Source of the DNA: Phycisphaerae bacterium
Lineage (GTDB): Bacteria; Planctomycetota; Phycisphaerae; UBA1845; Fen-1342
Assembly (NCBI GenBank): GCA_022072445.1
Contig: JAJVHV010000016.1
Coordinates: forward strand, 186,001-250,000
Direction: 5' to 3'
DNA: 64,000 nt
In this document: positions 20,238 through 29,234 of the stretch, piece by piece
Layout of the letters: the number at the start of each line of letters is the position of its first letter
How positions within the stretch are numbered: position 1 is the stretch's first letter
Made by a program: the position numbers and the translations under genes
The notes under the pieces: model-generated
Told to the model about the DNA's origin: nothing
Seen by the model: only the letters and a program-made list of their open reading frames with translations
The model's database searches: none

Positions 20238-21139
20238 CGTGCCTGGGCTCCGCGCGCCATGGCGTGGGCGGCCTCTTCGAGCAGGGTGAGCCGGCCGCCG
20301 TAGGTGCGGCGCAGGTTCTCGATCGTGAAGACGTCGCGTGTCGGCCCGCTGGCCACGACGCGCGTGTTCAGCAGCAGCACGTGGTCGAAATACTCGGGAA
20401 CGGTCTGGAGATCGTGGTGAACAACGAGCACGGTCCGTCCGCGGGCGCGCAGCTCGTGCAGAACCGCCACAATTGCCTTTTCGGTGGCGGCGTCGACGCT
20501 GGCGAACGGCTCGTCCATCAGATAGACGCTCGCGTCTTGCGCCAGGGCGCGGGCCAGGAAGACGCGTTGCTGCTGCCCGCCGGAGAGTTGGCTGATCTGC
20601 CGGTTTCGGAGATCGGTCAGTCCGACGCGCTGCAGGGCGTCGAGGGCGACGGCGCGGTGCGACCGCGAGACCGGCCGGCACCAGCCGACGCGGCCGTAGC
20701 GGCCCATCAGTACGACGTCGAAGACGCTGACGGGGAAGTTCCAGTCGACACTTTCGCGCTGCGGCACGTAGCCCACCCGGCGCCGCTGCCGCGCGAACGG
20801 TTGGCCGAAGATCGTGACGCGCCCGGAAGCCTTGGGCACCAGGTTCAGGACCGCCTTGAGCAGCGTGCTCTTGCCGGCACCGTTCGGACCAACGATGCCG
20901 ATGAGCTTCTCGGCGGGCGCGTCGTAGTCGATGTCCCACAGCACCGGCTTGCGGTGATACGCGACGGTCATGTCGTGGATCGAGAGCGGCGCCGAGGCCG
21001 GGTGCTCGTCGCCCGTCGCGGCGGCCGACAGAGCGGCCAACGGAGCCCCGCCGCGCTGAGCAGGCATAAGGGGAGCCCGCGGCGGCGGCGCGGCGGCGGC
21101 GGCGAAATCCGGCGGTGCGGGCGGGTGGTCGGGGATCAC
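20234..21139 (-). CDS. Metal ABC transporter ATP-binding protein
   Basis: A 301-residue ATPase of the zinc/manganese/iron importer family. Walker A is [16 protein letters not shown], the Q-loop is in [15 protein letters not shown] (a family hallmark), the signature is LSGGQQQRV, and Walker B is [12 protein letters not shown]. The first 45 residues are alanine-proline rich and probably disordered; the GTG at 21139 overlaps the stop of the binding-protein gene (GTGA), and an ATG at residue 25 is an alternative start. It drives uptake with the two downstream permeases. Confidence 0.9.
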   Translation of the reverse strand: MIPDHPPAPPDFAAAAAPPPRAPLMPAQRGGAPLAALSAAATGDEHPASAPLSIHDMTVAYHRKPVLWDIDYDAPAEKLIGIVGPNGAGKSTLLKAVLNLVPKASGRVTIFGQPFARQRRRVGYVPQRESVDWNFPVSVFDVVLMGRYGRVGWCRPVSRSHRAVALDALQRVGLTDLRNRQISQLSGGQQQRVFLARALAQDASVYLMDEPFASVDAATEKAIVAVLHELRARGRTVLVVHHDLQTVPEYFDHVLLLNTRVVASGPTRDVFTIENLRRTYGGRLTLLEEAAHAMARGAQAR

Positions 21140-22233
21140 GGCGCCGCCTGCGGGGGCGTGAGCTTGCCGTGCAGGCCGCGCGGCGGGGCTTCGCCGCCCA
21201 GGGCACGGGCGATCGTCGTGGCGTTGTGGTCGAGCATGCCGATGTAGGTGCCTTCGTACGTGCCGGCGGCGCCCATCGCATCGGAGAAGAGCGTGCCCCC
21301 GACCGTGACGTTCTTGCCACGTGCCCGTGCGCCTTCGATCAGCGCGCGGACGTTTTTCTCGGCCACGCTGGATTCGACGAACACGGCCCGCACGTCGTTT
21401 TCGACGATCAGCGTCACCAGCCGGTTGATGTCCTCCAGGCCGGCTTCCGACTCGGTGGAGATGCCCTGAATGCCCTTGACGCGGATTCCGTAGGCGCGGC
21501 CGAAGTAATTGAACGCATCGTGGGCGGTGATCAGGATGCGCTGCTTTTCGGGGATCGACGCGATCACCTTCTTCACGTACGCGTCCAAGTCCGAAAGCTC
21601 GTCGACGAAGCGCTTGGCGCGCGCGGCGTAGCTTGCCGCGTTGGGCTTGTCGACTTCACCCATCGCCTTGGCCACGGCTTCGCAGGCGCGGCTCCACGCG
21701 GACACGTCCATCCACACGTGCGGGTCGAAATGGCCGGCGAACTCGGCCGGCTCGAGCAAGAATTTCTCGTCGAGCAGCTCGGTGACGGCGTAGACCGACT
21801 TGCCGCCACGCGACACGCGCACCAGCGCGTCGGTCATCTTTCCTTCGAGCATCAGGCCGCTGTAGAAGATGACGTCGGCGGATTGCAGTGCGGCGATGTC
21901 GTTGCGGGTCGGCTTGTACAGGTGCGGATCGACGCCGGCGCCGATGATGCCGCGCACGTCGGCGTTCTCGCCGACCACGCGCTGCACGATGTCGGTGACC
22001 ATACCCGTGGTGCAGACGATCGAGAGTCGTTTTTGCGCCTGCGCCGGCTCGGCTGGGCTGGGTGAGGCTCGTTCAGCGACGGCGGCGGATTCGGCCGTGA
22101 TCGCGTGCGCCGCCTCAACGACGGGCCGCGCCGTACCCGCCGACGGGGAGGCGGCGACGGCGATCGCCGCTGGCGCGGCGGCGAGAACAGCGAAGGCGAG
22201 GCATCGAAAAACGATCAGTCGAGCTGACCGCAT
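21136..22233 (-). CDS. Metal ABC transporter substrate-binding protein, ZnuA/MntA family
   Basis: A 365-residue exported binding protein, first gene of the four-gene importer operon. A signal peptide ([20 protein letters not shown]) is followed by a linker and the cluster A-I fold. Metal ligands are visible: H in [10 protein letters not shown] in FDPHVWMD, E in [10 protein letters not shown] and D in TLFSDAMG, the two-His, Glu, Asp set of Mn/Fe binders and some Zn binders. There is no histidine-rich loop, which argues against a ZnuA-type zinc chaperone. ATG 22233 is preferred over 22245 because GGAG lies 7 bases ahead. Confidence 0.9.
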   Translation of the reverse strand: MRSARLIVFRCLAFAVLAAAPAAIAVAASPSAGTARPVVEAAHAITAESAAVAERASPSPAEPAQAQKRLSIVCTTGMVTDIVQRVVGENADVRGIIGAGVDPHLYKPTRNDIAALQSADVIFYSGLMLEGKMTDALVRVSRGGKSVYAVTELLDEKFLLEPAEFAGHFDPHVWMDVSAWSRACEAVAKAMGEVDKPNAASYAARAKRFVDELSDLDAYVKKVIASIPEKQRILITAHDAFNYFGRAYGIRVKGIQGISTESEAGLEDINRLVTLIVENDVRAVFVESSVAEKNVRALIEGARARGKNVTVGGTLFSDAMGAAGTYEGTYIGMLDHNATTIARALGGEAPPRGLHGKLTPPQAAP

Positions 22234-22309
22234 GGCAGGCTCCATCGAAGGTCCGATTTACCGCGGCCGCACCGCCGGGCAGGCGGGCGGTGCCGGACGC
22301 GCCGGCGAT

Positions 22310-22333
22310 GATACGAATCGGCCGAATCGTATC
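22310..22333. promoter_or_regulatory. 24-bp near-perfect palindrome upstream of the metal importer operon
   Basis: The sequence GATACGAATCGG pairs with the following 12 bases at 22 of 24 positions. It lies 77 bases ahead of the binding-protein start, in the leader or promoter of the leftward operon. It is a candidate operator, for example for a free DtxR- or Fur-family repressor. Confidence 0.55.
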
Positions 22334-22346
22334 CGCGGCTCAACAT

Positions 22347-22362
22347 TGTAGTATATATTACA
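22347..22362. promoter_or_regulatory. AT-rich TGTA-N8-TACA palindrome, candidate metal-regulator operator
   Basis: The site TGTAGTATATATTACA stands out as AT-rich in a GC-rich region. On the minus strand it contains TATACT, a possible -10 element. Its position 114 bases ahead of the importer operon suits a promoter with an overlapping operator. Confidence 0.5.
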
Positions 22363-22469
22363 TCGCAATGCACGCTCGTCAAGCGCCGTCTGCTGGCGGC
22401 GCGCGCCGCCTGGCGGCGGCGCGGTTGACGCACGAAGTTACGCACAACCGCGGTTACGCCTGTTCCGAG

Positions 22470-22596
22470 GCACAGGCGGTGCACGTCCTGCCCCAAGGCA
22501 CAGACGGTGCACGTCTTGCCCCAAAGCACAGACGGTGCACGTCCTGCCCCAAAGCACAGACGGTGCACGTCTTGCCCCAAAGCACAGGCGGTGCAC
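22470..22596. repeat. 28-bp tandem repeat, four full copies and a partial one
   Basis: Four head-to-tail 28-base units (22470, 22498, 22526, 22554) and a partial fifth at 22582 share the core GCACAGACGGTGCACGTC, then YTGCCCCAA and a final A or G. Each unit contains GCAC-N5-GTGC and the palindrome GTGCAC. There are no spacers between units. No gene is visible from 22234 to 22811. Confidence 0.88.
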
Positions 22597-22811
22597 GCTG
22601 CTCCCGCTGGTAAGGTCCGTGCGGATATGCTTGCCGGGCACGCCGTTGGTCGGCATTTCTCGACCCGGCCCGCGGCAGAGGCGCGAACATGCGGCGAATC
22701 AGTGACCTGTGATCGCGCGGCGGCCGCCCGCCTGCGGCGCGTCGCCGTGAGACACGACCCGACGACCTTGACGCGGTGACGGATCGTCCCATATCATCCT
22801 TTGTTCGACAT

Positions 22812-22884
<73 letters not shown>

Positions 22885-22927
22885 GTTGACCGGCCGTATC
22901 GAAATCGGCCGACCGAGTGGTTAACGC

Positions 22928-22965
22928 GAAACGCCGTCCCAGAGTCCGGGCGGCGTTTTCGTTTC
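22928..22965 (+). terminator. Intrinsic terminator after tRNA-Met
   Basis: AACGCCG-T-CCC pairs with GGG-CGGCGTT around a seven-base loop (one bulge), then TTTTCGTTTCT. It fits termination of the tRNA transcript and marks the end of clearly chromosomal genes. Confidence 0.75.
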
Positions 22966-23137
22966 TATCGCCAGTTTCCGCAAGGGGTTAGCGCTGCTCG
23001 GATCGCGCCTGGGTCTCTCGGCGCCACGGTCTCCCGGGCGTTCATCGACCAGTCCCGGCCCGCCGGTGCCGCCCTCCCGGCGGAAGTCTCTGAGTCTCTG
23101 CGCGTCGCCGACCGCGGGGTTAACGGTCTCTCTGCCC

Positions 23138-23208
23138 GATGTCTCGCGCCGTCATAACCCGCCGCAAAAGTCGGAACGAAAACGCGTCGGGTTATGCGGC
23201 GAGACATC
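23138..23208. other. Long imperfect inverted repeat near the left border of the mobile region
   Basis: The left arm 23138-23161 and right arm 23188-23208 share a perfect 10-base outer part (GATGTCTCGC and complement) and a perfect 9-base inner part (CATAACCCG and complement), separated by 26 bases. No T run follows. It could be a recombination site, a regulator site or a strong RNA hairpin. The rest of 22966-23282 shows no gene. Confidence 0.6.
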
Positions 23209-23282
23209 ACCCGGCGCGAGAGGATCGAAAACTGGACCGGCGTGTTATCTCAGGCTGCCTCGTGCCCGCCTTCGTCGAGGAT

Positions 23283-23624
23283 TCATGATTTCGCTGAGCG
23301 GGTGCGCCTTGCAAGCGCGCCGCGGAGGCGTACGGAATTTCGGAGCAGCGCCAGGCCGCGATCAAAGCCCTGCCGCTGCGCCGCCGGTATTCGCTCCTTC
23401 CACACGCTGAGGAGTAAGAGGGGTACAGGCTGCTTTAGGGCACGTTCGAAGCGCTCGATGTGCTCGAGTGTGAAGCTCCGCTCACCGCGAGCCACGCGGC
23501 TCACGAATGCCTTGCTGACACCGATCATCTTCCCAATCGCCTCAAGCGTCCGTCCCTCCTTTCGGAGGTGCGCGATCAGGTCGACGGACAGCCTCGAGCT
23601 CACTTCCCTTTTTTCCAACGCCAT
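23283..23624 (-). CDS. Small helix-turn-helix DNA-binding protein
   Basis: A 113-residue protein. A Cro/C1-type helix-turn-helix is visible at about residues 12-65: LIAHLRKEGRTLEAIGKMIG, then VSKAFVSRVARGERSFTLEHI, with typical spacing between the two helices. The basic C-terminal tail (RRTRSAKS) has no clear domain. It overlaps the upstream small gene in another frame by 83 bases. It is probably a transcriptional regulator tied to the adjacent mobile DNA; its targets are unknown. No strong ribosome binding site is seen ahead of the ATG. Confidence 0.6.
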   Translation of the reverse strand: MALEKREVSSRLSVDLIAHLRKEGRTLEAIGKMIGVSKAFVSRVARGERSFTLEHIERFERALKQPVPLLLLSVWKERIPAAQRQGFDRGLALLRNSVRLRGALARRTRSAKS

Positions 23625-23874
23625 TCACCCGTTTCACGAAGCTTATCTGGTACTCGCAACACTCGATGCCGATCAGAGCGAGTCGCATGCGGCGACGACC
23701 GCCAGTTTTCAATGCAGATCGGAGCTCGGCCAACAGCTGCCGGATATCTTCGCACGCTTCTTTGATCAGCGGATCCTTTGATCCTGACTCCCGTGCGACC
23801 CGGCTTTCGACCCCATCTGCATGCTTGGCTATGCTTACAGCCAAGGCCTGAGACAACGTGGTTTGCGATCGCAT
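23542..23874 (-). CDS. Hypothetical protein upstream of the HTH gene
   Basis: A 110-residue frame starting at the ATG at 23874, with GGAGGG ten bases ahead. I do not recognise a family. The middle (IKEACEDIRQLLAELRSALK) looks helical and amphipathic; LIGIECCEYQISFVKRV carries a Cys pair. The last 25 residues overlap the HTH gene in a different frame and look like antiselected sequence, so either the end or the whole frame may be spurious. If real, it would be co-transcribed with the HTH regulator. Confidence 0.35.
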   Translation of the reverse strand: MRSQTTLSQALAVSIAKHADGVESRVARESGSKDPLIKEACEDIRQLLAELRSALKTGGRRRMRLALIGIECCEYQISFVKRVNGVGKKGSELEAVRRPDRAPPKGGTDA

Positions 23875-24185
23875 GGCGCGCCGCCCTCCGGGTTGTTCTG
23901 GCTGGATGCCAACGAACACAACCGGACTGCGCTGCCATGCTCTCGGGGGCCTGCCAGGGAACCGCAGAAAGCTGCCGCGCGCCGGAACGAATCCTGGGTA
24001 GATTCACCAGCGCGGCAACGCGCGCTGGTTCCCGCATCCATGCCCGCCACCACGTCGGCAGGTGCGAGTTTGCACCCGCCGACAGGCGGCTCCAAAGTTG
24101 GCAGCAGGATCGAGATCAGCAGCGCGATGATCGCCACAACCACCAGCAGCTCGATAAGCGTGAACCCGGAGACTCTTACACGCAT
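23835..24185 (-). pseudogene. Truncated type II pseudopilin (prepilin N-terminus only)
   Basis: The start at 24185 has AAGGAG six bases ahead. It reads MRVRVSGFTLIELLVVV and AIIALLISILLPTL, a perfect class III prepilin signal with the +5 glutamate, as in planctomycete DUF1559 pseudopilins. Directly after LLPTL the sequence changes to EPPVGGCKLAPADVV, with none of the expected pilin continuation, and the frame ends after 116 residues. I read this as a gene cut by a rearrangement or insertion near 24090; no other frame nearby continues the pilin. It may instead be an uncharacterised short pilin. Confidence 0.55.
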
Positions 24186-24249
24186 AGTGCACTCCTTGCG
24201 GTGCCTCCTTGAAGGATTGCGATGCTCGCCATTCATAGTATAGCATGAG

Positions 24250-24266
24250 GTTGCCCATTGGGCAAC
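24250..24266. promoter_or_regulatory. Perfect palindrome GTTGCCCA-T-TGGGCAAC
   Basis: Eight-base arms around one base lie between the divergent pseudopilin remnant and the recombinase cassette. It is a candidate operator controlling the rightward recombinase operon. Confidence 0.5.
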
Positions 24267-24299
24267 ACAAAACTGTTCTGCGCATACGGGGACGAAATC

Positions 24300-24313
24300 G
24301 GCGTACATAACGG
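24300..24313 (+). promoter_or_regulatory. Module-boundary motif, copy 1 (GGCGTACATAACGG)
   Basis: One of six dispersed copies of a 12-13-base motif. This copy lies 62 bases ahead of the first gene of the recombinase cassette and points toward it. It differs from the commonest form by one base. Confidence 0.5.
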
Positions 24314-24374
24314 CCAGAGAGTTCCGACCGGCGCGTTATGCCTGACGCGCGCGGATCGGCCCCAGGAGTTGCCC

Positions 24375-24611
24375 ATGCCGAAGCGCACGGATGCGCTACT
24401 CGATCCCGCCGAGCGTCGTCGACAGCTCGCAACGATCCTAGCCCGCGGCGTCATTCGCTGGCGCCGACACGTGAAAGCTGCCACGATCAGCGATGTTCTG
24501 GAATCTGCACGCGGCGCCGAAAATCGCCTTGAGCTTTCCCCAAAAACGAGGCTCAGTGTGTCCGACGGTACCCGCGGGTTCACGCCGCGGGCCGACGGAG
24601 ACGACGAATGA
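24375..24611 (+). CDS. Small protein of the recombinase cassette
   Basis: A 78-residue basic protein starting MPKRTDALLDPAERRRQLAT, with GGAG six bases ahead of the ATG. Helices around residues 10-45 (RRRQLATILARGVIRWRRHV) suggest a DNA-associated or partner protein, but I recognise no named domain. The stop overlaps the DUF2924 start (ATGA), so it is the first of four coupled genes ending with the HTH gene after the recombinase. Similar small genes are common in front of DUF2924 genes. Confidence 0.7.
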   Translation: MPKRTDALLDPAERRRQLATILARGVIRWRRHVKAATISDVLESARGAENRLELSPKTRLSVSDGTRGFTPRADGDDE

Positions 24612-25096
24612 AACTGAATCTCGCCAAGGAGCTCACGGCGCTCGAGCAGATGACCGTCGGCCAGCTCCAGCAGCGGTACGCAGACGTGTTCGGCGAGCCG
24701 GTTCGCAGCCGCCACAAGCAGTATCTGATCCGCCGCATCGCATGGCGGCTCCAGGCCAACGCTGAGGGCGGGCTTTCGGAGCGGGCGCTCCGGCGGGCGG
24801 AGGAACTCGCGAACCTTGCCGACGTTCGCGTCACGGCGCCACGGGGCGAGGTCGAAGCGGTGCCGGCGGCGGCTACGCGCGTGCCCGTGCCCAACCGGCC
24901 GTCTGACCCGCGCCTTCCGCCATTCGGCGCCGCTATCACGCGCGAGTACAAGGGCCGGACCATCTACGTCACGGTGCTGCCCGACGGGTTCGAGTACGCG
25001 GGCGAACGCTACCCGTCGCTCACGGCGGTCGCCAAGGCGGTCACCGGCTCGCACATGAACGGCTTCCGGTTCTTCAAGATCGAGGGCAAGCCATGA
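24608..25096 (+). CDS. DUF2924 domain protein
   Basis: A 162-residue protein with the DUF2924 pattern: LTALEQMTVGQLQQRYADVF near the start, then RHKQYLIRRIAWRLQANAEG, and the C-terminal ITREYKGRTIYVTVLPDGFEY with YPSLTAVAKAVTGSHMNGFRFF. The last part is a RAMA-like small beta domain. DUF2924 genes regularly accompany large serine recombinases in planctomycete and proteobacterial mobile elements; an accessory role in recombination is inferred. Overlaps of four bases on both sides show coupling. Confidence 0.88.
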   Translation: MKLNLAKELTALEQMTVGQLQQRYADVFGEPVRSRHKQYLIRRIAWRLQANAEGGLSERALRRAEELANLADVRVTAPRGEVEAVPAAATRVPVPNRPSDPRLPPFGAAITREYKGRTIYVTVLPDGFEYAGERYPSLTAVAKAVTGSHMNGFRFFKIEGKP

Positions 25097-26673
25097 GCCG
25101 GGCCGAGACCAACTCGAAGAACTCGCGCCCCGTGCAGACGACGCGCTGCGCCATCTACACCCGCAAGAGCAGCGACGAAGGCCTCCAACAGGAGTTCAAC
25201 TCGCTCGACGCACAGCGCGAGGCGGCGGAGGCGTACATCGCCAGTCAGAAGGCGGAGGGCTGGGTTTGCCTGCCTGATCGGTACGATGACGGCGGCTTCA
25301 CGGGCGGCAACATGGAACGGCCCGGCCTCCGGCGGCTGCTCGCCGACATCAGCGCCGGCCGGATCGACTGCGTGGTCGTGTACAAGGTCGACCGCCTCAG
25401 CCGATCCCTTATGGATTTCGCCAAGATTGTCGAGGTGTTCGAGCGGCACGGCGTCTCGTTCGTCTCCGTGACGCAGCACTTCAATACGACCAACTCGATG
25501 GGCCGGCTGACGCTGAACATCCTGCTTTCGTTTGCCCAATTCGAGCGCGAGATCATCGGCGAACGCATCCGCGACAAGATTGCGGCGTCGCGGCAGCGCG
25601 GGAAGTGGACGGGTGGGATGCCGGTACTGGGTTACGACGTAGACCGAACGGACGGCGGCCCGAAGCTCGTGGTCAATCCGATGGAGGCTGCCCGCGTCTG
25701 CGAGATCTTCGACATGTACCTTGAGCGCGGAACGCTGCTGTCAGTGGTAGCGGAGCTCGACAAGCGCGGCTGGCGGAACAAGGCGTGGAAGCTGCGCGAC
25801 GGGCGGGTGCGCGGCGGGCTAGCGTTCGACAAGTGTCGGCTGCACGACCTGCTGCGGAACGTCCTGTACACGGGGAAGGTCCGTTACAAGGGCCAGGCGT
25901 ACGCCGGCGAGCATGAGGCGATCGTGCCCGACGACGTGTTCGCTCGCGTCCAGCGACAGTTGCAGCAGAACGGTCGAAGCGGAAACCCGCTGTTGCGGAA
26001 CAGGTACGGCTCTTTGCTGCGCCAACTGCTGTTCTGCAAAGCCTGTGGCCGGGCGATGACGCACACGTTCACTGGCTCTGGGAACCGCCGCTACCGCTAC
26101 TACGCCTGCACGAACAAGTCGAAGCGCGGGCGGCACGCGTGCCCGGGGAGATCGCTCCCGGCGGCGGAGATCGAGCGGGCGGTCGTCGACGAGATTCGCT
26201 GCATTGGCCAGGACCCGACGGTTCTGAGCGAGACATTGGCGTCGGCACGCGCGCAGGCGGAGTCCGCGCTACAGGCGCTGCAGGAAGAGCGCCACCGGCT
26301 CGAACGCTCGCTCACCCGGCTCCAGGCCGATCTGCGGCGATTGACCACGGAAGCCGGTCCAGGCGTGCCCGAGCGCGTGGCTGAGCTAAATGACCAAGCG
26401 ACCGCCGCGGAACGCCGATTGAGCGAGATCAGCGCAAGCGTGACGGCACTGAACCACGAGCTCGTCACCGAGGGTGACGTGGCTGCCGCGTTCGCGGACT
26501 TCGACGGTCTCTGGGCAACGTTGAGCCCGCGCGAGCAGGCGAAGGTCCTGCACCTGCTGGTTCGTCGCGTGGAATTCGATGCCAGCGAGGGGGCGATCGA
26601 GGTCTCGTTCCATGAGGCCGGTATCAAGGCGCTGGCCCAGAAGCGCGGCGCCGGCGCGGAGGAGGCGGCGTGA
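25093..26673 (+). CDS. Large serine recombinase / integrase
   Basis: A 526-residue site-specific recombinase. The N-terminal resolvase domain carries the catalytic serine in AIYTRKSSDEGLQQEFNSLD and the downstream arginines in VYKVDRLSRSL. Next are a recombinase domain (AARVCEIFDMYLERGTLLS), a zinc ribbon (FCKACGRAMTH with CTNKSKRGRHACPG) and a coiled coil (about residues 380-450) typical of integrases that control directionality. It probably integrates and excises this element. GTGA and ATGA overlaps tie it to the flanking genes. Confidence 0.93.
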   Translation: MSRAETNSKNSRPVQTTRCAIYTRKSSDEGLQQEFNSLDAQREAAEAYIASQKAEGWVCLPDRYDDGGFTGGNMERPGLRRLLADISAGRIDCVVVYKVDRLSRSLMDFAKIVEVFERHGVSFVSVTQHFNTTNSMGRLTLNILLSFAQFEREIIGERIRDKIAASRQRGKWTGGMPVLGYDVDRTDGGPKLVVNPMEAARVCEIFDMYLERGTLLSVVAELDKRGWRNKAWKLRDGRVRGGLAFDKCRLHDLLRNVLYTGKVRYKGQAYAGEHEAIVPDDVFARVQRQLQQNGRSGNPLLRNRYGSLLRQLLFCKACGRAMTHTFTGSGNRRYRYYACTNKSKRGRHACPGRSLPAAEIERAVVDEIRCIGQDPTVLSETLASARAQAESALQALQEERHRLERSLTRLQADLRRLTTEAGPGVPERVAELNDQATAAERRLSEISASVTALNHELVTEGDVAAAFADFDGLWATLSPREQAKVLHLLVRRVEFDASEGAIEVSFHEAGIKALAQKRGAGAEEAA

Positions 26674-27083
26674 TCACGGTCAAACGCGAGATCGGGTTCG
26701 TCCGGCGACCGGACAAGTCGCACGCGATCGTGCCCGCCGACGAGGTGCCGAAGCCGCCTGCTTTCGCCGGGCGGGTGCCGCGCATTTCGCGGTTGATGGC
26801 GCTGGCTATCCACTTCGACCGGCTTGTACGGGAAGGAAAAGTCGCCGACCTGTCCGCCCTGGCCCGCCTGGCCCACGTCACCCAGCCGCGCATGACGCAG
26901 ATCATGAACCTGAACCACCTCGCGCCGGATATCCAGGAGCAACTCCTTTTCCTGCCGCCGGTTACGCGCGGTCGCGACGCGCTTCACGAGCGGCTTGTAA
27001 GGCCTCTTGTCGCCGTTGTTGATTGGCGCGAGCAGCGGCGCGCCTGGTCCGCGGGGCTCGCCTCAAAAACCCACTCGACATAA
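26670..27083 (+). CDS. HTH protein linked to the recombinase
   Basis: A 137-residue protein beginning at a GTG that overlaps the recombinase stop, with GGAGGAGG ahead. A helix-turn-helix is visible in VADLSALARLAHVTQPRMTQIM followed by LNLLAPDIQEQLLFLPP-like spacing (LNHLAPDIQEQLLFLPPV), a pattern common in small proteins next to DUF2924/serine recombinases. It may act as a recombination directionality or regulatory factor; this is inferred from position. It ends 90 bases ahead of hsdM. Confidence 0.7.
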   Translation: MITVKREIGFVRRPDKSHAIVPADEVPKPPAFAGRVPRISRLMALAIHFDRLVREGKVADLSALARLAHVTQPRMTQIMNLNHLAPDIQEQLLFLPPVTRGRDALHERLVRPLVAVVDWREQRRAWSAGLASKTHST

Positions 27084-27110
27084 CCCGTCGGTCATGCTAC
27101 GCTGTCAACT

Positions 27111-27121
27111 GTTCAGTGAAC
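27111..27121. promoter_or_regulatory. Palindrome GTTCAGTGAAC ahead of hsdM
   Basis: Five-base arms around a central G lie 52 bases upstream of the defence operon. The longer word ACTGTTCA-S-TG recurs at 37559-37569, downstream of the operon, which suits an operator for the operon's own XRE regulator. Confidence 0.4.
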
Positions 27122-27172
27122 GAGAACGGCATCGGCGCCGGCCTCGCCGCTGACGGTCATCCGGCGAAGCTA

Positions 27173-29234
27173 ATGGACCACAGTCAACTCAACTGGATTG
27201 CAAACTTCATCTGGAACGTCGCCGACGACGTGCTCCGGGACGTGTACGTGCGCGGAAAGTACCGCGACGTCATCCTGCCGATGACAGTCATCCGCCGGCT
27301 GGACGCGCTGCTCGAGCCGACCAAGCCGGCGGTGCTCAAGATGAAAGAGCAGCTCGACGCGGCGAAGATCGCGAACCAGCACGCTGCGCTCTGTCAGGCC
27401 GCAGGGCAGGCCTTCTACAACACGTCGCCCTTCACGATGCGCGATCTGAAAGCGCGCGCGAAGCAGCAGCAGCTCAAGGCTGACTTCGAAGCATACTTGG
27501 ACGGGTTTTCGCCGAACGTGCAGGATCCTCGACAAGTTCAAGTTCCGCAACCAGATTTCCACGCTCGTCGAGGCGGACATCCTCGGTCACTTGATCGAGA
27601 AGTTCCTCGACTCCAGCGTGAACCTCAGCCCCAAACCTGTCTACGACGCCGATGGAAAAGAGAAGCTGCCCGCGCTCGACAACCACGCGATGGGCACGAT
27701 CTTTGAGGAGCTCATCCGGCGCTTTAACGAGGAGAATAACGAGGAGGCGGGAGAGCACTTCACGCCGCGCGACGTGGTGCGACTGATGGCCAACCTGATT
27801 ATCCTCCCGATCGCTAACCAGATCGAATCGGGGACATACCTCGTGTACGACGGCGCGTGCGGTACGGGCGGCATGCTGACCGTGGCGGAGGAGACCCTGG
27901 TCGCGCTCGCGCGAGAGCACGGAAAGGACGTCTCCGTTCATTTGTTCGGAGAGGAAAGTCAGCCGGAAACCTACGCGATCAGCAAGGCGGACCTGCTGCT
28001 GAAGGGCGAGGGAGAAGCAGCGGAGAACATGAAGTACGGCTCAACGCTGTCAGCCGACGCGTTTCCGTCGCACGAATTCGACTTCATGCTGTCGAATCCG
28101 CCCTACGGGAAAAGCTGGAAAACCGACCTGGATCGGATGGGTGGAAAGGACGGGTTGTCTGACCCACGCTACGTGATTCAGCACGGCGATGACCCCGAAT
28201 ACAGCCTGGTCACGCGCTCGAGCGACGGCCAGCTCATGTTTCTGGTCAACAAACTCAGCAAAATGAAGCACGGGACGAAACTGGGTAGCCGAATCGCCGA
28301 GGTTCATAACGGCTCGTCACTGTTCACCGGCGACGCGGGCCAAGGCGAGAGCAACATTCGGCGCTGGATCATCGAAAACGACTGGCTCGAGGCCATCGTC
28401 GCGCTGCCGCTGAACATGTTCTACAACACTGGCATCGCGACCTATATCTGGGTGCTGACCAACCGAAAGCCCGAGCGCCGTAAGGGCAAGGTGCAGCTCA
28501 TCGACGCGACAGAATGGTTCAAGCCGCTGCGAAAGAACCTGGGCAAGAAGAACTGCGAGCTCTCGCCGGAGGACATCCGCCGCATATGCGCTGCGTTTCT
28601 CGCCTTCGAGGAAACCGCGCAATCGAAGGTCTTCCCGAATGAGGCCTTCGGATACTGGAAGATCACTGTCGAGCGGCCGCTGCGCCTGCGCACCGAAATC
28701 ACGCCTGACGCGCTGGGCGCCTTCAAGCGCACGGCGGATGAACGGCTTCATGTTGCCGCTGAGCAGCTGATCGGTTGCGCCAGTGGTCCGGCGGAAATGG
28801 ACTTCAACCTCGTGCGCGAGCAGTTCGGCGCCGCCCTGAAGCGATCGGAGGTGAAGCTCAAGCCGTCCGAACTGAATCATATCTTCGCGGCCTTTACGAA
28901 GCGAGACGAGGCGGCGGAGCCCGTGATCAAGAAGAAAACCAGAGACCGCGTCGAGTATGAACCCGACCCCGAGCTCCGCGACACGGAGCAAGTGCCGCTG
29001 CTGGAGCCCGGTGGAATCGAGGCGTTCTTCGATCGCGAAGTGCGCCCGCATGCGCCGGATGCGTGGATCGACCAAGAGGCGACGAAGATCGGCTACGAAA
29101 TCTCATTCACGCGCTACTTCTACAAGCCGCCGAAGTTGCGAACGCTGGACGAGATTCGGACCGAGATTCTGGCCATCGAGGCCGAGAGTGAGGGACTCCT
29201 GCACAGAATTGTCACGGATGGAGGCGCCGGATGA
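27173..29234 (+). pseudogene. hsdM: Type I restriction-modification DNA methyltransferase subunit HsdM, frameshifted
   Basis: The N-terminal HsdM domain starts at 27173 (MDHSQLNWIANFIWNVADDV) and is open to about 27524. The reading then jumps frame: from 27525 the correct continuation reads ILDKFKFRNQISTLVEADIL and stays open to 29234. The break sits where CAGGATCC replaces an expected CAGGAGATCC, consistent with loss of a GA pair. The rest is intact: SAM motif VYDGACGTGGMLTV, catalytic SNPPYGKSW, and the usual C-terminus. HsdM methylates adenine with HsdS. Either the system lost methylation, or this is a sequencing error. The ends overlap rhuM by four bases. Confidence 0.88.

Noticed and set aside
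22470-22596. CRISPR array
   Set aside because: The 28-base units are directly adjacent without spacers, and no cas operon lies nearby.
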